From NCBI GenBank assembly GCA_030156665.1, contig JASGMB010000012.1, forward strand, positions 1 to 58,127: DNA of 58,127 bases. The letters are read 5' to 3'. Of the stretch, positions 26,899-36,331 are shown piece by piece. Each line of letters starts with the position of its first letter. Within the stretch, counting starts at the first letter, position 1. The notes under the pieces were generated by a model, which saw only the letters and a list, made by a program, of their open reading frames with translations, was not told the origin of the DNA and ran no database searches. The position numbers and the translations under genes were made by a program. Source of the DNA: Clostridiales bacterium (GTDB lineage: Bacteria > Bacillota > Clostridia > SK-Y3).

Positions 26899-28359
26899 TT
26901 ATTTTTTTATTTCTTTTAAAACTGCAAGTAAATACTCCCATGTACGTTGAGTAGAAGAGATACTTAAATGTTCTTTTGGTGTATGGACATCGTACATATC
27001 CGGACCAAAAGAGATCATATCTAAATTTTCCTTCTTTTCTTTAAGTAGTCCACACTCTACTCCTGCATGGATAGCGATTATTTTCGGATTAACTCCGAAT
27101 TTTTCTTTGTAAACTCTTTCACATATTTCTCGAAGTTTAGAATCAGGCTGGTACTGCCACTCCGGATAATCGGAATCAGCAATGAATTCCGCTCCTATAA
27201 CACTGGCAATCTTTTTACTTTGATGCAGTATATTGTATTTTAAACTTTTTACAGAACTTCTAATGGCACTTTCAAATGAGATAGTTTTTTCAGTGGTTGT
27301 GACTACACCTAAGTTGGTTGAACTTTCAACCAAGCCTTTAATATCCATACTCATACTTTGTACACCATTAGGTATGAGTACTAAAGAGGCAATTGCCTTA
27401 TCTTTGGTTTCTTTAGAAAATACTTTTGCGACATCATCCTGTATTTTTTCAAGTTGAATTGTTATTCCTGGGTCTGAAACTCTTAATTCGTTTTTAAAAA
27501 TGGTATGCCATTCATCTATTTTACTTTGCAATTTACTGCTGTTAGCTGGGTCAATCAAAATGATTGCGTCAGCTTCACGGGGAATAGCGTTCATTTTTGA
27601 ACCGCCATTGATTTCTTTTATAAAATAATTGAATGAAAAACTAAGGTCATTTAGTAATCTGCCCATAAGTTTATTTGCATTGCCTCTGCCTTTATGAATG
27701 TCCATACCTGAATGTCCGCCTTTCAGGCCTTTAATTCTTATAAGATATGGGATTAAACCTTTGTTTGGGATTTCCCATATGACAGGAAGAATATGCCTAG
27801 TGCGAACACCACCGGCACAACTAACTAGCAATTTTCCTTCTTCTTCAGAGTCAAGATTAATTAAAAGCTTCCCTTTAAGATTTTTAGCATCTAAAGCCGC
27901 AGCTCCTTTTAGTCCGGTTTCTTCTTCAACGGTCATCAATACTTCGATAGAGGGATGAGGGATGTCTTTTGAAGATAATATTGCAAGGGCATAGGCGATG
28001 GCAATACCATTATCTGCACCAAGGGTAGTATCTGTTGCATATAACATATCATCCTTAATTTGTAGTTTAAGGGGATCAGTCTCAAAATTATGCACAGTAT
28101 CTTTATTCTTTTCGCACACCATGTCCATATGTCCTTGAATGATAACAGTAGGTGCTTGTTCATATCCGGGAGTTGCAGCTTTGCGGATAATGACATTGTA
28201 TACCTCGTCTTGAATAAATTCTAAGTTGTGCTTTTTAGCAAATTCAACTAAATAGTCGCTTATAGCCTTTTCTTTTCCAGAACATCTAGGGATTCGTGTA
28301 ATTTCTTCAAAATACTTAAACACTAATTTGGGTTCTAATTGACTTAAAACATTGCTCAT
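26899..28359 (-). CDS. pepD: aminoacyl-histidine dipeptidase (M20 family)
   Basis: A 486-residue zinc dipeptidase of the PepD/carnosinase type. It has IQGHMDMVCEK (first metal His and the catalytic Asp), LGADNGIAIAYALAIL, MTVEEETGLKGA (catalytic Glu pair) and IAIHAGVECGLL (late metal ligand). It acts in the cytoplasm on Xaa-His and related dipeptides. Length is normal. AAAGGA precedes the ATG. It is monocistronic. Confidence 0.95.
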   Translation of the reverse strand: MSNVLSQLEPKLVFKYFEEITRIPRCSGKEKAISDYLVEFAKKHNLEFIQDEVYNVIIRKAATPGYEQAPTVIIQGHMDMVCEKNKDTVHNFETDPLKLQIKDDMLYATDTTLGADNGIAIAYALAILSSKDIPHPSIEVLMTVEEETGLKGAAALDAKNLKGKLLINLDSEEEGKLLVSCAGGVRTRHILPVIWEIPNKGLIPYLIRIKGLKGGHSGMDIHKGRGNANKLMGRLLNDLSFSFNYFIKEINGGSKMNAIPREADAIILIDPANSSKLQSKIDEWHTIFKNELRVSDPGITIQLEKIQDDVAKVFSKETKDKAIASLVLIPNGVQSMSMDIKGLVESSTNLGVVTTTEKTISFESAIRSSVKSLKYNILHQSKKIASVIGAEFIADSDYPEWQYQPDSKLREICERVYKEKFGVNPKIIAIHAGVECGLLKEKKENLDMISFGPDMYDVHTPKEHLSISSTQRTWEYLLAVLKEIKK

Positions 28360-28440
28360 TCACATCGTCCTTTCATTTTTAGTAAATAAATATCATTATA
28401 ATATTTTTATCTTATATATACAATTTTCATACTGAATATA

Positions 28441-28567
28441 AAAGAATCTTCCTATCTAAACCCCGTGCATAAAGCCAGAGGCATTTATCAAGGTAGATTC
28501 TCTTGAAACTTTATGCGGCATTGATCCTGACCATAAGGGGTCAGATTTTCTGCCGCAGTCGTTATAA
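28441..28567 (-). repeat. dispersed structured repeat, family C, copy 2
   Basis: On the minus strand: TATAACGACTGCGGCAGAAA, a hairpin with TGACC/GGTCA, ATGCCGCATAAAGTTTCAAG, then AGAATCTACCTT and a closing GGAAGATTCTT. The outer stem differs from copies 1 and 3 but remains paired. It lies in the 420-nt space between pepD and the small gene at 28781, which otherwise shows nothing. Confidence 0.85.
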
Positions 28568-28780
28568 AAAAAGAGCTACGCACTTATTTTTTATTACCAT
28601 GATTTTCTTTGTATGATTCATCTGAAAATATAAATGCTAATACTGGTAAGAATATACAAGATAGAGCCTTTTACATATTTTTAGCACATCAGAGAATTCA
28701 TTACATGATTATTTATGACCTTTGCAAAAAAATGATATTAATGAACTGCACAAAATCAAAACTGTGAGAGGGGTAATTTA

Positions 28781-28969
28781 ATGAATCAAAAATCGAACAG
28801 TAAGGAAAACAAACAAATATCAAATACAAATCAATGTGAAACTGTTAGCGAATTACAAATTACTACTGATATGCACAGTCTGCAAAGCATCCGCAATACC
28901 TATCTTGACGAAAATAAAGTAAGGAGTATAGTAGAAAGAGCTAAAAGACGACTTATCGGTTTTAAATAA
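28781..28969 (+). CDS. small hypothetical protein upstream of tRNA-Sec
   Basis: 62 codons, starting ATG about eight bases after GAGAGGGG. The product is polar at the N-terminus (Ser, Asn, Lys, Gln rich) with a basic, helix-prone end (RSIVERAKRRLIGF). I do not recognise a family. The good ribosome-binding site and position just before the selenium locus favour a real gene, but a chance frame is possible. Confidence 0.5.
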   Translation: MNQKSNSKENKQISNTNQCETVSELQITTDMHSLQSIRNTYLDENKVRSIVERAKRRLIGFK

Positions 28970-29088
28970 GAGGACAACGCGATAAGAGCGATTTATTTGC
29001 TATAGTAATTGATATAATCAATATTTATTTTGAACCAAGATTTTAGGATAAATAAGATAGACAGTTAAGGGTTTCAGGGTTTATACTA

Positions 29089-29117
29089 TTGACAGAGGCC
29101 TGGAAACTTGCTAAAAT
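29089..29117 (+). promoter_or_regulatory. vegetative promoter of tRNA-Sec and probably selD
   Basis: TTGACA at 29089-29094, a 17-nt spacer, then TAAAAT at 29112-29117. The mature tRNA begins about 50 nt downstream. No terminator is seen between the tRNA and selD, so selD may be co-transcribed. Confidence 0.7.
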
Positions 29118-29167
29118 ATACGGAGTGGGGGTATATAAAAATAAATCTATCTTTAGCATGGTGATAT

Positions 29168-29264
29168 GGGAGTGGATGGATTCTGGTGGATCTCATGGAC
29201 TTCAAATCCATTGTTGGGTGGTAAAACCGGCCGAGGTGGGTTCGATTCCCACACATTCCCGCCA
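29168..29264 (+). tRNA. selC: selenocysteine tRNA (anticodon TCA)
   Basis: A 97-nt tRNA with encoded GCCA end. The anticodon loop CTTCAAA carries TCA at 29202-29204 on a GGACT-type stem (TGGAC/ATCCA). The T-arm is GTGGGTTCGATTCCCAC. A long variable arm (TTGGGTGGTAAAACCGGCCG region) and an extended acceptor stem are as in bacterial SelC. It is the adaptor for UGA decoding by SelB and directly precedes selD. Confidence 0.96.
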
Positions 29265-29316
29265 TTTTAGCCAGGTACATCCTAGCTTTTATTGTAGGTT
29301 GACTGGAGGTGAAAAT

Positions 29317-30378
29317 ATGACGGACAAGGATATTCTTAGATTAACACATATGTCATCCAAAGCCGGCTGAGCAAGCAAATTAAGTCCACAGGACTTGGCG
29401 CAAGTTTTGTGCCATTTAAACGATGACAAGAAGTATGCTGACCCAAATTTAATTGTTGGCTTCGATACATCCGATGATGCGGGAGTATACCGTATTTCTG
29501 ATGATGTCGCACTTATTCAGACACTGGACTTTTTTACACCGGTGGTAGATGATCCGTATATCTTTGGACAAATAGCTGCTGCCAATGCTCTGAGTGATGT
29601 ATATGCGATGGGAGGGAAACCGCTAACAGCAATGAATATTGCTTGCTTTGCTTGTTCTTTAGATGCTAAGATTTTAGCGGATATTCTAAGAGGAGGAGCA
29701 GATAAAGTACAAGAATCCGGTACTGCGTTAGTAGGTGGTCATACAGTAACGGATAATGAAGTGAAATATGGTTTATCTGTTACCGGAGTTATCCATCCAT
29801 CTAAAGTCATTACTAATTCGGGAGCAAAACCGGGAGATGTATTGATTCTAACCAAGCCTCTTGGCTCCGGTGTTATTACCACAGCATTTAAGTTTGACAT
29901 GATAGATGAGCATGGTTTACAGGAGGCTATTCATGTAATGTCTACATTAAATAAAGCCGCATCTCAAGCAATGCAAAGAATAGGTGTAAATGGGTGTACC
30001 GATGTGACTGGATTCGGATTACTGGGACATGCTTATGAAATGGCCAATGGAAGCAAATTAGCAATTAAGATTTTTAGTTCAAAAGTTCCTTTAATGCGTC
30101 AGGTAACAGAACTTATAAAGCAAGAAGCTGTGCCTGGAGGAGCTTATTCAAATTATGCATTTGTTGAAAAGTGGATCACTTTTAGCCAAAATGTAAGTCA
30201 ACAGGAAAGAATTGCTTTGTGTGATCCTCAAACATCAGGTGGATTGCTTATTTCAGTACCTCGGGAAAAAGCGGATCCTCTATTAAAAGAATTACATAAT
30301 AGAGGAGTAAAATGGTCAACAATTATTGGGGAAGTCACTACAAAAGATAATGTGGATAATGTGATTACAGTTGTTTAG
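29317..30378 (+). CDS. selD: selenide, water dikinase, itself a selenoprotein (UGA at codon 18)
   Basis: A 353-residue enzyme making selenophosphate from selenide and ATP, the donor for SelA and SelU. ATG 29317 follows TGGAGGTG. The frame MTDKDILRLTHMSSKAG reaches TGA at 29368-29370 and continues ASKLSPQDLAQ, so the UGA falls exactly at the catalytic Cys position of SelD (Cys17 in E. coli) with the conserved Lys three residues on. A hairpin AAGTCC-ACA-GGACTT lies about 13 nt downstream and can serve as the SECIS. Other motifs: LVGGHTVTDNE and CDPQTSGGLL. An ordinary gene caller would drop the N-terminus. Confidence 0.96.
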
Positions 30379-30512
30379 AACAGTAGATTATTATCTCTCT
30401 ATAAAATTACAAATGAAAGTGGTAAAATGCCATTTTCATTTGTAATTATCTATAAAGACTGCCGTGAAAAAATTTGTTAGTATCTGTAATCAGGTATAAG
30501 GAGGTACACCTA

Positions 30513-32006
30513 TTGGCGGCATTGAATAAGCAGCAAATTTTAAGACAAATTCCACCAGTTAATCAGATTTTAGAAGATGATACAGTGAATCAATTCATTC
30601 AAAAGTATGGCAGGAATTTAGTTCTTTTCAATATACGACAGATTATTGAGGCGTATAAAAAAGACTTAGAATATACAGCCTATAAACCCCTTTCCAGGGA
30701 ACAAATTAGCGAATATATCATAGATTGCTTAAAAAAGGCTATGATACCCAATCAGTTTAAAAGCTTGCAAAAGGTGATCAATGCGACGGGGATTATTCTT
30801 CATACCAACTTAGGGCGGGCACCACTTCCTCATCATGTTCTAAATGCCGTATATGAGACAAGCAGCGGATATTCAAATTTGGAATTTAATTTGGAAAGTG
30901 GTGCTAGAGGCTCACGCTATTGGCATATTGAGAGTGTATTAAAAGAAATTACCGGTGCCGAGTCTGCAATGGTGGTCAATAATAATGCAGCTGCAGTGTT
31001 TTTATGTTTAAATACCCTTGCGAATGATAGGGAAGTTATTGTTTCGCGCGGACAGCAAGTAGAAATTGGCGGCAGTTTTCGTATTCCAGATATTATTGTG
31101 CGAAGCGGAGCAAGGATGGTGGAAATAGGCACTACCAATAAGACCCATTTAAGGGATTATGAAAACGCAATTACAGATAGCACTGCTATACTGTTAAAAG
31201 TACATACAAGTAATTTTAAAATGCTGGGGTTTACACAGGAAGTCCCGCTTAAAGCTATAGCAGATCTGGGAAAGAAACATAATTTGTGGGTCATGGAAGA
31301 TTTGGGAAGCGGCAGTCTTATTGATTTAACCCGGCTAGGATTACCCTATGAGCCTACGGTACAGGATAGTATTCATATGGGAGCTGACTTGGTTACATTT
31401 AGTGGGGATAAACTGTTGGGAGGGCCGCAGGCGGGCATTATTGTAGGGAAAAAAGCGTTGATTGATAAAGTTAAAGCGAATCCATTAGCCAGAATGCTAA
31501 GGGTGGATAAAATGACGCTTACAGCATTAGAAGTGGTACTTCATTTATATTTATACGGTTCTGATGTAGTAACGGATATTCCGGTATTAAAAATGATCGC
31601 AAAGCGCAAAGAGCAATTGGAAGAAGAAGCGGTAGATTTGCGGAACCATATCATAAATGCGGTACCGGAAGGATATGATATTGATATTGTTGATGATGAG
31701 GGAGAAGTAGGTGGCGGTTCTTTACCGGGAGTGGTCTTGGAAGGAAAAGCTGTAGCGGTAAAGCCTATCAGTAAGAATGTCAATACCCTTCAAAGGCTAT
31801 TGAGAAAGATGACTCCTCCTGTCATCGGAAGAATCCGTAAGGATAGAATACTGTTTAATGTAAGAACATTAAATAAAGAAGATTATGCTTTCATTGCTCG
31901 AAGTTTAAAGCAGGTACTAAAGGATGAATGGTATGAAACATGTGGTGATGGGAACGGCGGGTCATGTGGACCACGGAAAAACAACATTAGTAAAGCGACT
32001 TACTGA
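30513..32006 (+). CDS. selA: L-seryl-tRNA(Sec) selenium transferase
   Basis: A 497-residue PLP enzyme converting Ser-tRNA-Sec to Sec-tRNA-Sec with selenophosphate. It contains VINATGIILHTNLGRAPLP, NNNAAAVFL and SGDKLLGGPQAG, with the PLP lysine at residue 300. The TTG start at 30513 is placed by AAGGAGGT seven bases upstream. Family members normally end near ARSLKQVLKDE. Here the frame runs about 25 codons further, into selB, giving a 74-nt overlap and a tail ([18 protein letters not shown]) that is just selB read in another frame. The natural stop seems lost. Confidence 0.94.
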   Translation: MAALNKQQILRQIPPVNQILEDDTVNQFIQKYGRNLVLFNIRQIIEAYKKDLEYTAYKPLSREQISEYIIDCLKKAMIPNQFKSLQKVINATGIILHTNLGRAPLPHHVLNAVYETSSGYSNLEFNLESGARGSRYWHIESVLKEITGAESAMVVNNNAAAVFLCLNTLANDREVIVSRGQQVEIGGSFRIPDIIVRSGARMVEIGTTNKTHLRDYENAITDSTAILLKVHTSNFKMLGFTQEVPLKAIADLGKKHNLWVMEDLGSGSLIDLTRLGLPYEPTVQDSIHMGADLVTFSGDKLLGGPQAGIIVGKKALIDKVKANPLARMLRVDKMTLTALEVVLHLYLYGSDVVTDIPVLKMIAKRKEQLEEEAVDLRNHIINAVPEGYDIDIVDDEGEVGGGSLPGVVLEGKAVAVKPISKNVNTLQRLLRKMTPPVIGRIRKDRILFNVRTLNKEDYAFIARSLKQVLKDEWYETCGDGNGGSCGPRKNNISKATY

Positions 32007-33846
32007 TATTGATACCGATAGATTGGCAGAAGAGAAAAAAAGAGGGATGACCATTGAGTTGGGCTTTGCACCTTTTCAGTTGCCAAATGGTATTGTTGTA
32101 TCTATTATTGATGTTCCTGGACATGAAAGGTTTGTAAAAACAATGCTGTCCGGTATAACGGGAATTGATTTTGTTGTACTGGTCGTTGCAGCAGATGAAG
32201 GAGTAATGCCTCAAACAAAAGAACATTTGGATATTTTATCTTTGCTCGGTATAAAGTGGGGAATTGTAGCAGTTACAAAATCAGATTTAGTGGATGAGGA
32301 ATGGTTGGGTTTGGTGAAACAGGATATTGAACAAATGTTGGAAGGTACAACATTGGAAAATGCCCCTATTATACCAATATCTTCTTTAACTGGTGAAGGA
32401 ATAGAACAACTTATTCATAATATAGAACAACTTGCACTAAAAGCAGGAGAAGGCATCCCTTCAGAGCTGTTTCGACTCCCAATAGACCGGGTGTTTACCA
32501 AACAAGGTTATGGAACAATTGTGACAGGTACTTTATCGGGAGGAAAAGTTTCAAAGGGAGATAGAATAGAAATACTTCCGCAGAGAAAAGTTGCCCGGAT
32601 ACGAGGGATACAGGTGCATAATATGCCGGTTGAGAGTGCTTCTGCCGGAGAACGTTGTGCGCTAAACATTGTGGGGATTGAAAAATCAGAGATTGAGAGA
32701 GGGAATACCATTGCTTATCCGGGTGTTATACAACCAACAAAAGTAGTAGACGCTGTACTGCATATTGTCAAAGGGGAAAAAGATGTCTGTCATAACCAGC
32801 GTGTTCATGTTCATATGGGGACACAGGAGGCGGTAGCACGTATCAGAGTAATAGGAGCAAATGCCGTTTCAGAAGGGCAAAAAGGATATGTACAGTTGAG
32901 GTTTGAAAAGCCTGTTGCGGCACTAAGAGGTGATAGGTTTATTATTCGTTCCTATTCTCCTATCAAAACAATCGGAGGTGGCTCTATCCTTCTTAGTTCA
33001 GTACATAATCGGGCTCGATTTTCCGATGAAAGTATCGCAGTGTTCAATATAGAAGAAAATGGTGATACCAAAGAAATTCTAAATCTTATTTTAAAAAATT
33101 CTGGGCTGCCATTAAGTTTAGATGAGCTATGGCGGAAAGCGTTTATAAATAAATCTGAGATTAAAAATACTTTAATAGAAATGATTGACACCAATCAAAT
33201 AATATATTTTAGATCAATTGATAAATTCTTAAGTACAGATAAATTTCAATTTTATGCAGATAAAATAAATGCAGTGTTTGAAAAGTTATATCACCGGTAT
33301 CCTTTTCGCTTTAAAGTTGATAAAGAAGAAATGAAGAGCAAACTTTTTCGCCATTGGGATGGAAAAGATTTTAATGCCTTGATAGATAAATTAATTGAAA
33401 ATGGTCTATTCATTCAAACAAATAACATGCTCATGCAGCCGGGCGCTAATATACTAGATAGGATTAATAGAAAAAAAGAAGTGCATTTGATTGAGCAGGC
33501 ATTTCTGAAGGATCAGTTAAATGTGAGACGTTTACAACAAATTTTTGAAGATGTACATCTTGAGGATAGTATAGGTAATGAAGTAGTAAACTATTTAGTG
33601 GAGGTTGGCAAATTATTGCGTCTTGGAGACGGGATATTTTTACACAGTGACGTGTTTAAAAATGTACGAGAAAAGATTAAAAATATATTGCTTAAAAAAG
33701 AAAGCATAACAGTAGCTGAATTAAGAGATGATATCAAAACCAATAGAAAGCTTGCTATAGCACTGATGGAATTTTTAGATCATGTAGGCTTTACTCAAAG
33801 AGTAGGGGATAAAAGATATCCCGGTCCTGAGTTTAAAAAGTTTTAA
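31933..33846 (+). CDS. selB: selenocysteine-specific elongation factor
   Basis: A 637-residue translation GTPase that brings Sec-tRNA to UGA codons carrying a SECIS. G1 is [11 protein letters not shown]3 DVPGHERF and G4 TKSD. EF-Tu-like domains 2 and 3 follow, and the C-terminal third has the winged-helix repeats that bind the SECIS RNA. ATG 31933 is preferred over 31924 because AAAGGA lies eight bases before it. It overlaps the selA frame by 74 nt, so translation is probably coupled. It is followed by a selenoprotein gene. Confidence 0.95.
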   Translation: MKHVVMGTAGHVDHGKTTLVKRLTDIDTDRLAEEKKRGMTIELGFAPFQLPNGIVVSIIDVPGHERFVKTMLSGITGIDFVVLVVAADEGVMPQTKEHLDILSLLGIKWGIVAVTKSDLVDEEWLGLVKQDIEQMLEGTTLENAPIIPISSLTGEGIEQLIHNIEQLALKAGEGIPSELFRLPIDRVFTKQGYGTIVTGTLSGGKVSKGDRIEILPQRKVARIRGIQVHNMPVESASAGERCALNIVGIEKSEIERGNTIAYPGVIQPTKVVDAVLHIVKGEKDVCHNQRVHVHMGTQEAVARIRVIGANAVSEGQKGYVQLRFEKPVAALRGDRFIIRSYSPIKTIGGGSILLSSVHNRARFSDESIAVFNIEENGDTKEILNLILKNSGLPLSLDELWRKAFINKSEIKNTLIEMIDTNQIIYFRSIDKFLSTDKFQFYADKINAVFEKLYHRYPFRFKVDKEEMKSKLFRHWDGKDFNALIDKLIENGLFIQTNNMLMQPGANILDRINRKKEVHLIEQAFLKDQLNVRRLQQIFEDVHLEDSIGNEVVNYLVEVGKLLRLGDGIFLHSDVFKNVREKIKNILLKKESITVAELRDDIKTNRKLAIALMEFLDHVGFTQRVGDKRYPGPEFKKF

Positions 33847-33929
33847 TCGCCACATCTGCTAATTTCATCAATGTTTGCAAAATTATAAAGACTTATTAAT
33901 CAATGCTCAAAAGAAAGGTAGGTGTAATA

Positions 33930-34229
33930 ATGGTTAAGGTGACTGCAACTGCAGCTGATAAGTTAAAAGAAATCATTTCTAAAGAGCACAACCTTGATAC
34001 GACACTGGTGAGAATTTATCTTGCAGGTGTTGGTTGAGGAGGTCCCAGATTTCAATTAGCTCTGGATGAGCTAAAAAATGAAAATGATAAAGTTGTGGAA
34101 TCAGAAGGTATTAAACTTGTCTATGATTCGAAAATAGAAGCATATTTACGGGGATCAGTTGTAGATTATGCCAATAGCTGGTTTGAAAGAGGTTTTGTCA
34201 TAAAGGGACCAGGTATGTCTGATTGTTAA
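33930..34229 (+). CDS. HesB-like (IscA-type) selenoprotein, UGA at codon 36
   Basis: A 99-residue protein: MVKVTATAADKLKEIISKEH, then IYLAGVG, TGA at 34035-34037, then GGPRFQLALDEL and a C-terminal GMSDC. The family is the HesB/IscA-like selenoprotein set, where Sec sits in GVGUGGP. A perfect 7-bp hairpin (TTAGCTC, loop TGGAT, GAGCTAA; 34056-34074) starts 19 nt after the UGA, the position and loop-G expected of a bacterial SECIS. AAGAAAGGTAGGTG precedes the ATG. It lies 83 nt after selB. The role may be Fe-S or redox handling; the exact function is unknown. Standard ORF calling misses it. Confidence 0.95.
34056..34074 (+). promoter_or_regulatory. SECIS hairpin of the HesB-like selenoprotein
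   Basis: Perfect 7-bp stem with a five-base loop UGGAU, inside the coding region and downstream of the UGA, as bacterial SECIS elements are. Confidence 0.8.
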
Positions 34230-34233
34230 TGAT

Positions 34234-34270
34234 AAAAAGTTCTGTCTTTCTATTAGACAGAACTTTTTTA
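34234..34270 (+). terminator. terminator of the selenium gene cluster
   Basis: AAAAAGTTCTGTCT, loop TTCTATT, AGACAGAACTTTTTT. It ends the selD-selA-selB-HesB transcript. Confidence 0.9.
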
Positions 34271-34357
34271 TAACGCATAGGAAAGTATATTTTTTCTTTA
34301 GTTTTACACTTTCCGTTAAATGCGTTTCAAAAAAGTCAACCTTGAGAATCTTTTATC
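34269..34357 (+). repeat. dispersed repeat, family D, copy 1
   Basis: TAACGCATAGGAAAGT and ACTTTCCGTTAAATGCGTT form an inverted repeat, followed by a conserved tail CAAAAAAGTCAACCTTGAGA. Copy 2 is at 51016-51118. Confidence 0.8.
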
Positions 34358-34659
34358 AAAAGACTTTTTTATTTAACGCGTTGTGCCTAGTTCAATTTGG
34401 AGTTTGGAGCTAGGAGCTAGGAGTTCAAAAATATTGTTGAAAAAGCCTTAGAAATTCTTAGCGAAGCGGAGGATAAATCACGTCACCTATTTGAGCAAAG
34501 CGAGGTTGACGCAATCCGAAGCGAGCTTAGAATTTCTCCGCTTTGAGCTTAGCGACTAGAATGATATTTTGACTAGTACAACAGGTTAATTTAGATATTA
34601 GTAATAAAAGACAAGCACAATTTTTTATCTTTACATAATCTTTAAAATCCCAAAAACCT
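34358..34659. other. gene-free stretch: inverted repeat and repeat B copy 3
   Basis: CTTAGCGAAGCGGAG near 34457 and CTCCGCTTTGAGCTTAG near 34536 are imperfect inverted copies around a GCGAAGCGAG-type sequence. Repeat B (GCGACTAGAATGATATTTTG, then ACTAGTACAACA) lies at 34552-34583. No coding frame is visible. Confidence 0.6.
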
Positions 34660-34722
34660 TTGACATTTTCTAAATTCTCTCATATAATATAAAATATAAA
34701 TACCATAACCGGGTATGGGTAA
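34660..34722 (+). promoter_or_regulatory. strong promoter with CsoR/CstR-like inverted repeat
   Basis: TTGACA at 34660-34665, a 17-nt spacer and TATAAT at 34683-34688 are consensus. Around the expected start point, ATAACCGGGTAT (34705-34716, one mismatch from a palindrome), flanked by TACC and GGGTA, resembles operators of CsoR-family copper or persulfide sensors. The regulator type is inference; no such gene is in the window. Confidence 0.6.
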
Positions 34723-34757
34723 TATGCAAAATTATTATTTTGGAGGGGTTCAATTCT

Positions 34758-36221
34758 ATGGTGTCATACTATATAAAAACCAATCGAACTTTTACTGCTA
34801 TAAGAAGATACGGATGGATTTTTACTTTGCTAGTTGCCTTTGGGGGACTATGGTATCCGAAATTAGGGCTTTTAGTGATTCCTGTTATCATCTCCCTTAC
34901 TACTGTTGCATTTTTTAAGGGAAGATACTGGTGTGGAAATTTTTGTCCTCATGGAAGTTTATTCGATTCTCTGATCATGCCTATTAGTAAAAATAAAAAA
35001 ATTCCAGTGTTTTTCAGATCTAAGTTTTTTGGTATTTTATTCTTTGCATGGTTTTCGTTTAACTTAATAAGAAAACTTATCAAAGTATCTGCTATCTATG
35101 GCACTGCACCTTTTTGGGATAAATTGGGATTCGTTTTTGTTGCAAGTTATTTGATGGTCACTATTGTAGGTGGAACTGCGAGCATATTTTTTGCTCCAAG
35201 GACCTGGTGTAATTTCTGCCCTATGGGTATTTTGCAAAAGCTTTCCTATAGGCTGGGTAAGTTACTCGGAGTAAATAAAAAAACCGATCAAAAAATATCT
35301 GCAGCTCGTACTGAAATGTGTCATACATGCGGTAAATGTTCTCGAGTTTGTCCGATGCAGTTAACACCATATTTGGAGTTTTCAGATAAAAATCAGTTTG
35401 ACAATGAAAACTGTATTCGGTGTTCAACTTGTGTAGTAAATTGTCCGGCAGGTATTCTTACTCTTAACAATGAAGAAATCGCTCTTCAGATTAAAGGTAA
35501 GACGGATATTACCGGTTATGAAAACAGACAAAAAATCCAAGCGCACGTTGAGAAAATAAAAAAACTCAAAGACGATATTATAGAATATACCTTTAAGTTT
35601 GAAAAACCTGCACGAGTTGATTATAAGGCAGGGCAGTTCATCCTTGTAAAGATTCAGAATGACCCTAAAATGTATCGTGCTTATTCTATCTCTTCCTATA
35701 ATGAAGATAGCACAAAAGTAAGCGTTACCATCAAAAAAATGCAGGACGGATACGGTACCGGTATTATCTTTGCGAACTTTAAAGTTGGTGACAAAGTAGA
35801 ACTGGAAGGACCTATGGGTAATGAATTAGTTGTTGATAAAACTGCCGAAAAAGTTCTTTTAGTAGGAGGCGGAATAGGTATTACGCCATTTAGAGCTATT
35901 GTTAGAGATTTGGTGGAAAATAAAAATGATATCAAAGAATTTAAATTAATCTATGGGGTAAATTATCAAGAAGAATTTATCTATGTGGATGAGTTTAAAG
36001 CGCTAGAAGCGAAAAGCGACAAGTTTGAATTTATTCAGGTTGCTGCCTTTGATAAAAAATGGGAAGGTAAAAAAGGCTTTGTAACCGATGTAATGAAAGA
36101 AATGGATCTGACAGGTTATAAGGTTTATATGTGCGGACCTAAGCCTATGACCAATGCTGCTTTAAAGGTATTAAATCAATTAAATGTCAAAAAAGAAAAT
36201 GTTTTTTGTGAAAGTGCTTAA
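34758..36221 (+). CDS. NapH-like membrane ferredoxin fused to ferredoxin-NAD(P)+ reductase domain
   Basis: A 487-residue three-part protein. Residues 1-160: four to five membrane helices with CGNFCPHG and CNFCPMG, as in NapH/CcoG/RdxA electron carriers. Residues about 185-230: two [4Fe-4S] motifs, CHTCGKCSRVCP and CIRCSTCVVNCP. Residues about 250-487: an FNR-type flavoprotein with RAYSISS (FAD), VGGGIGITPFRA (NAD) and a final CGPKPM. It could pass electrons between NAD(P)H and a membrane acceptor or donor. ATG 34758 follows GGAGGGG. It is monocistronic behind a strong promoter with an operator-like site. The partner is unknown. Confidence 0.88.
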   Translation: MVSYYIKTNRTFTAIRRYGWIFTLLVAFGGLWYPKLGLLVIPVIISLTTVAFFKGRYWCGNFCPHGSLFDSLIMPISKNKKIPVFFRSKFFGILFFAWFSFNLIRKLIKVSAIYGTAPFWDKLGFVFVASYLMVTIVGGTASIFFAPRTWCNFCPMGILQKLSYRLGKLLGVNKKTDQKISAARTEMCHTCGKCSRVCPMQLTPYLEFSDKNQFDNENCIRCSTCVVNCPAGILTLNNEEIALQIKGKTDITGYENRQKIQAHVEKIKKLKDDIIEYTFKFEKPARVDYKAGQFILVKIQNDPKMYRAYSISSYNEDSTKVSVTIKKMQDGYGTGIIFANFKVGDKVELEGPMGNELVVDKTAEKVLLVGGGIGITPFRAIVRDLVENKNDIKEFKLIYGVNYQEEFIYVDEFKALEAKSDKFEFIQVAAFDKKWEGKKGFVTDVMKEMDLTGYKVYMCGPKPMTNAALKVLNQLNVKKENVFCESA

Positions 36222-36230
36222 TGGGAATAG

Positions 36231-36252
36231 AGGACGCCGCAATTGGCGTCCT
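36231..36252 (+). terminator. short hairpin after the NapH-FNR gene
   Basis: AGGACGCC, loop GCAATT, GGCGTCCT. There is no long T-run, so it is weak as a terminator. Confidence 0.6.
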
Positions 36253-36331
36253 ATCCTATGTATGATTGGACATCTTTATCTTTTTCTGTTATGATAGCTA
36301 GTGACTATACATACAAAGGAGAGTTTATTGA

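Noticed and set aside
29086-29280. Minus-strand and plus-strand short frames across 29086-29370
   Set aside because: They run through tRNA-Sec and its flanks. The real coding start in this area is selD at 29317.
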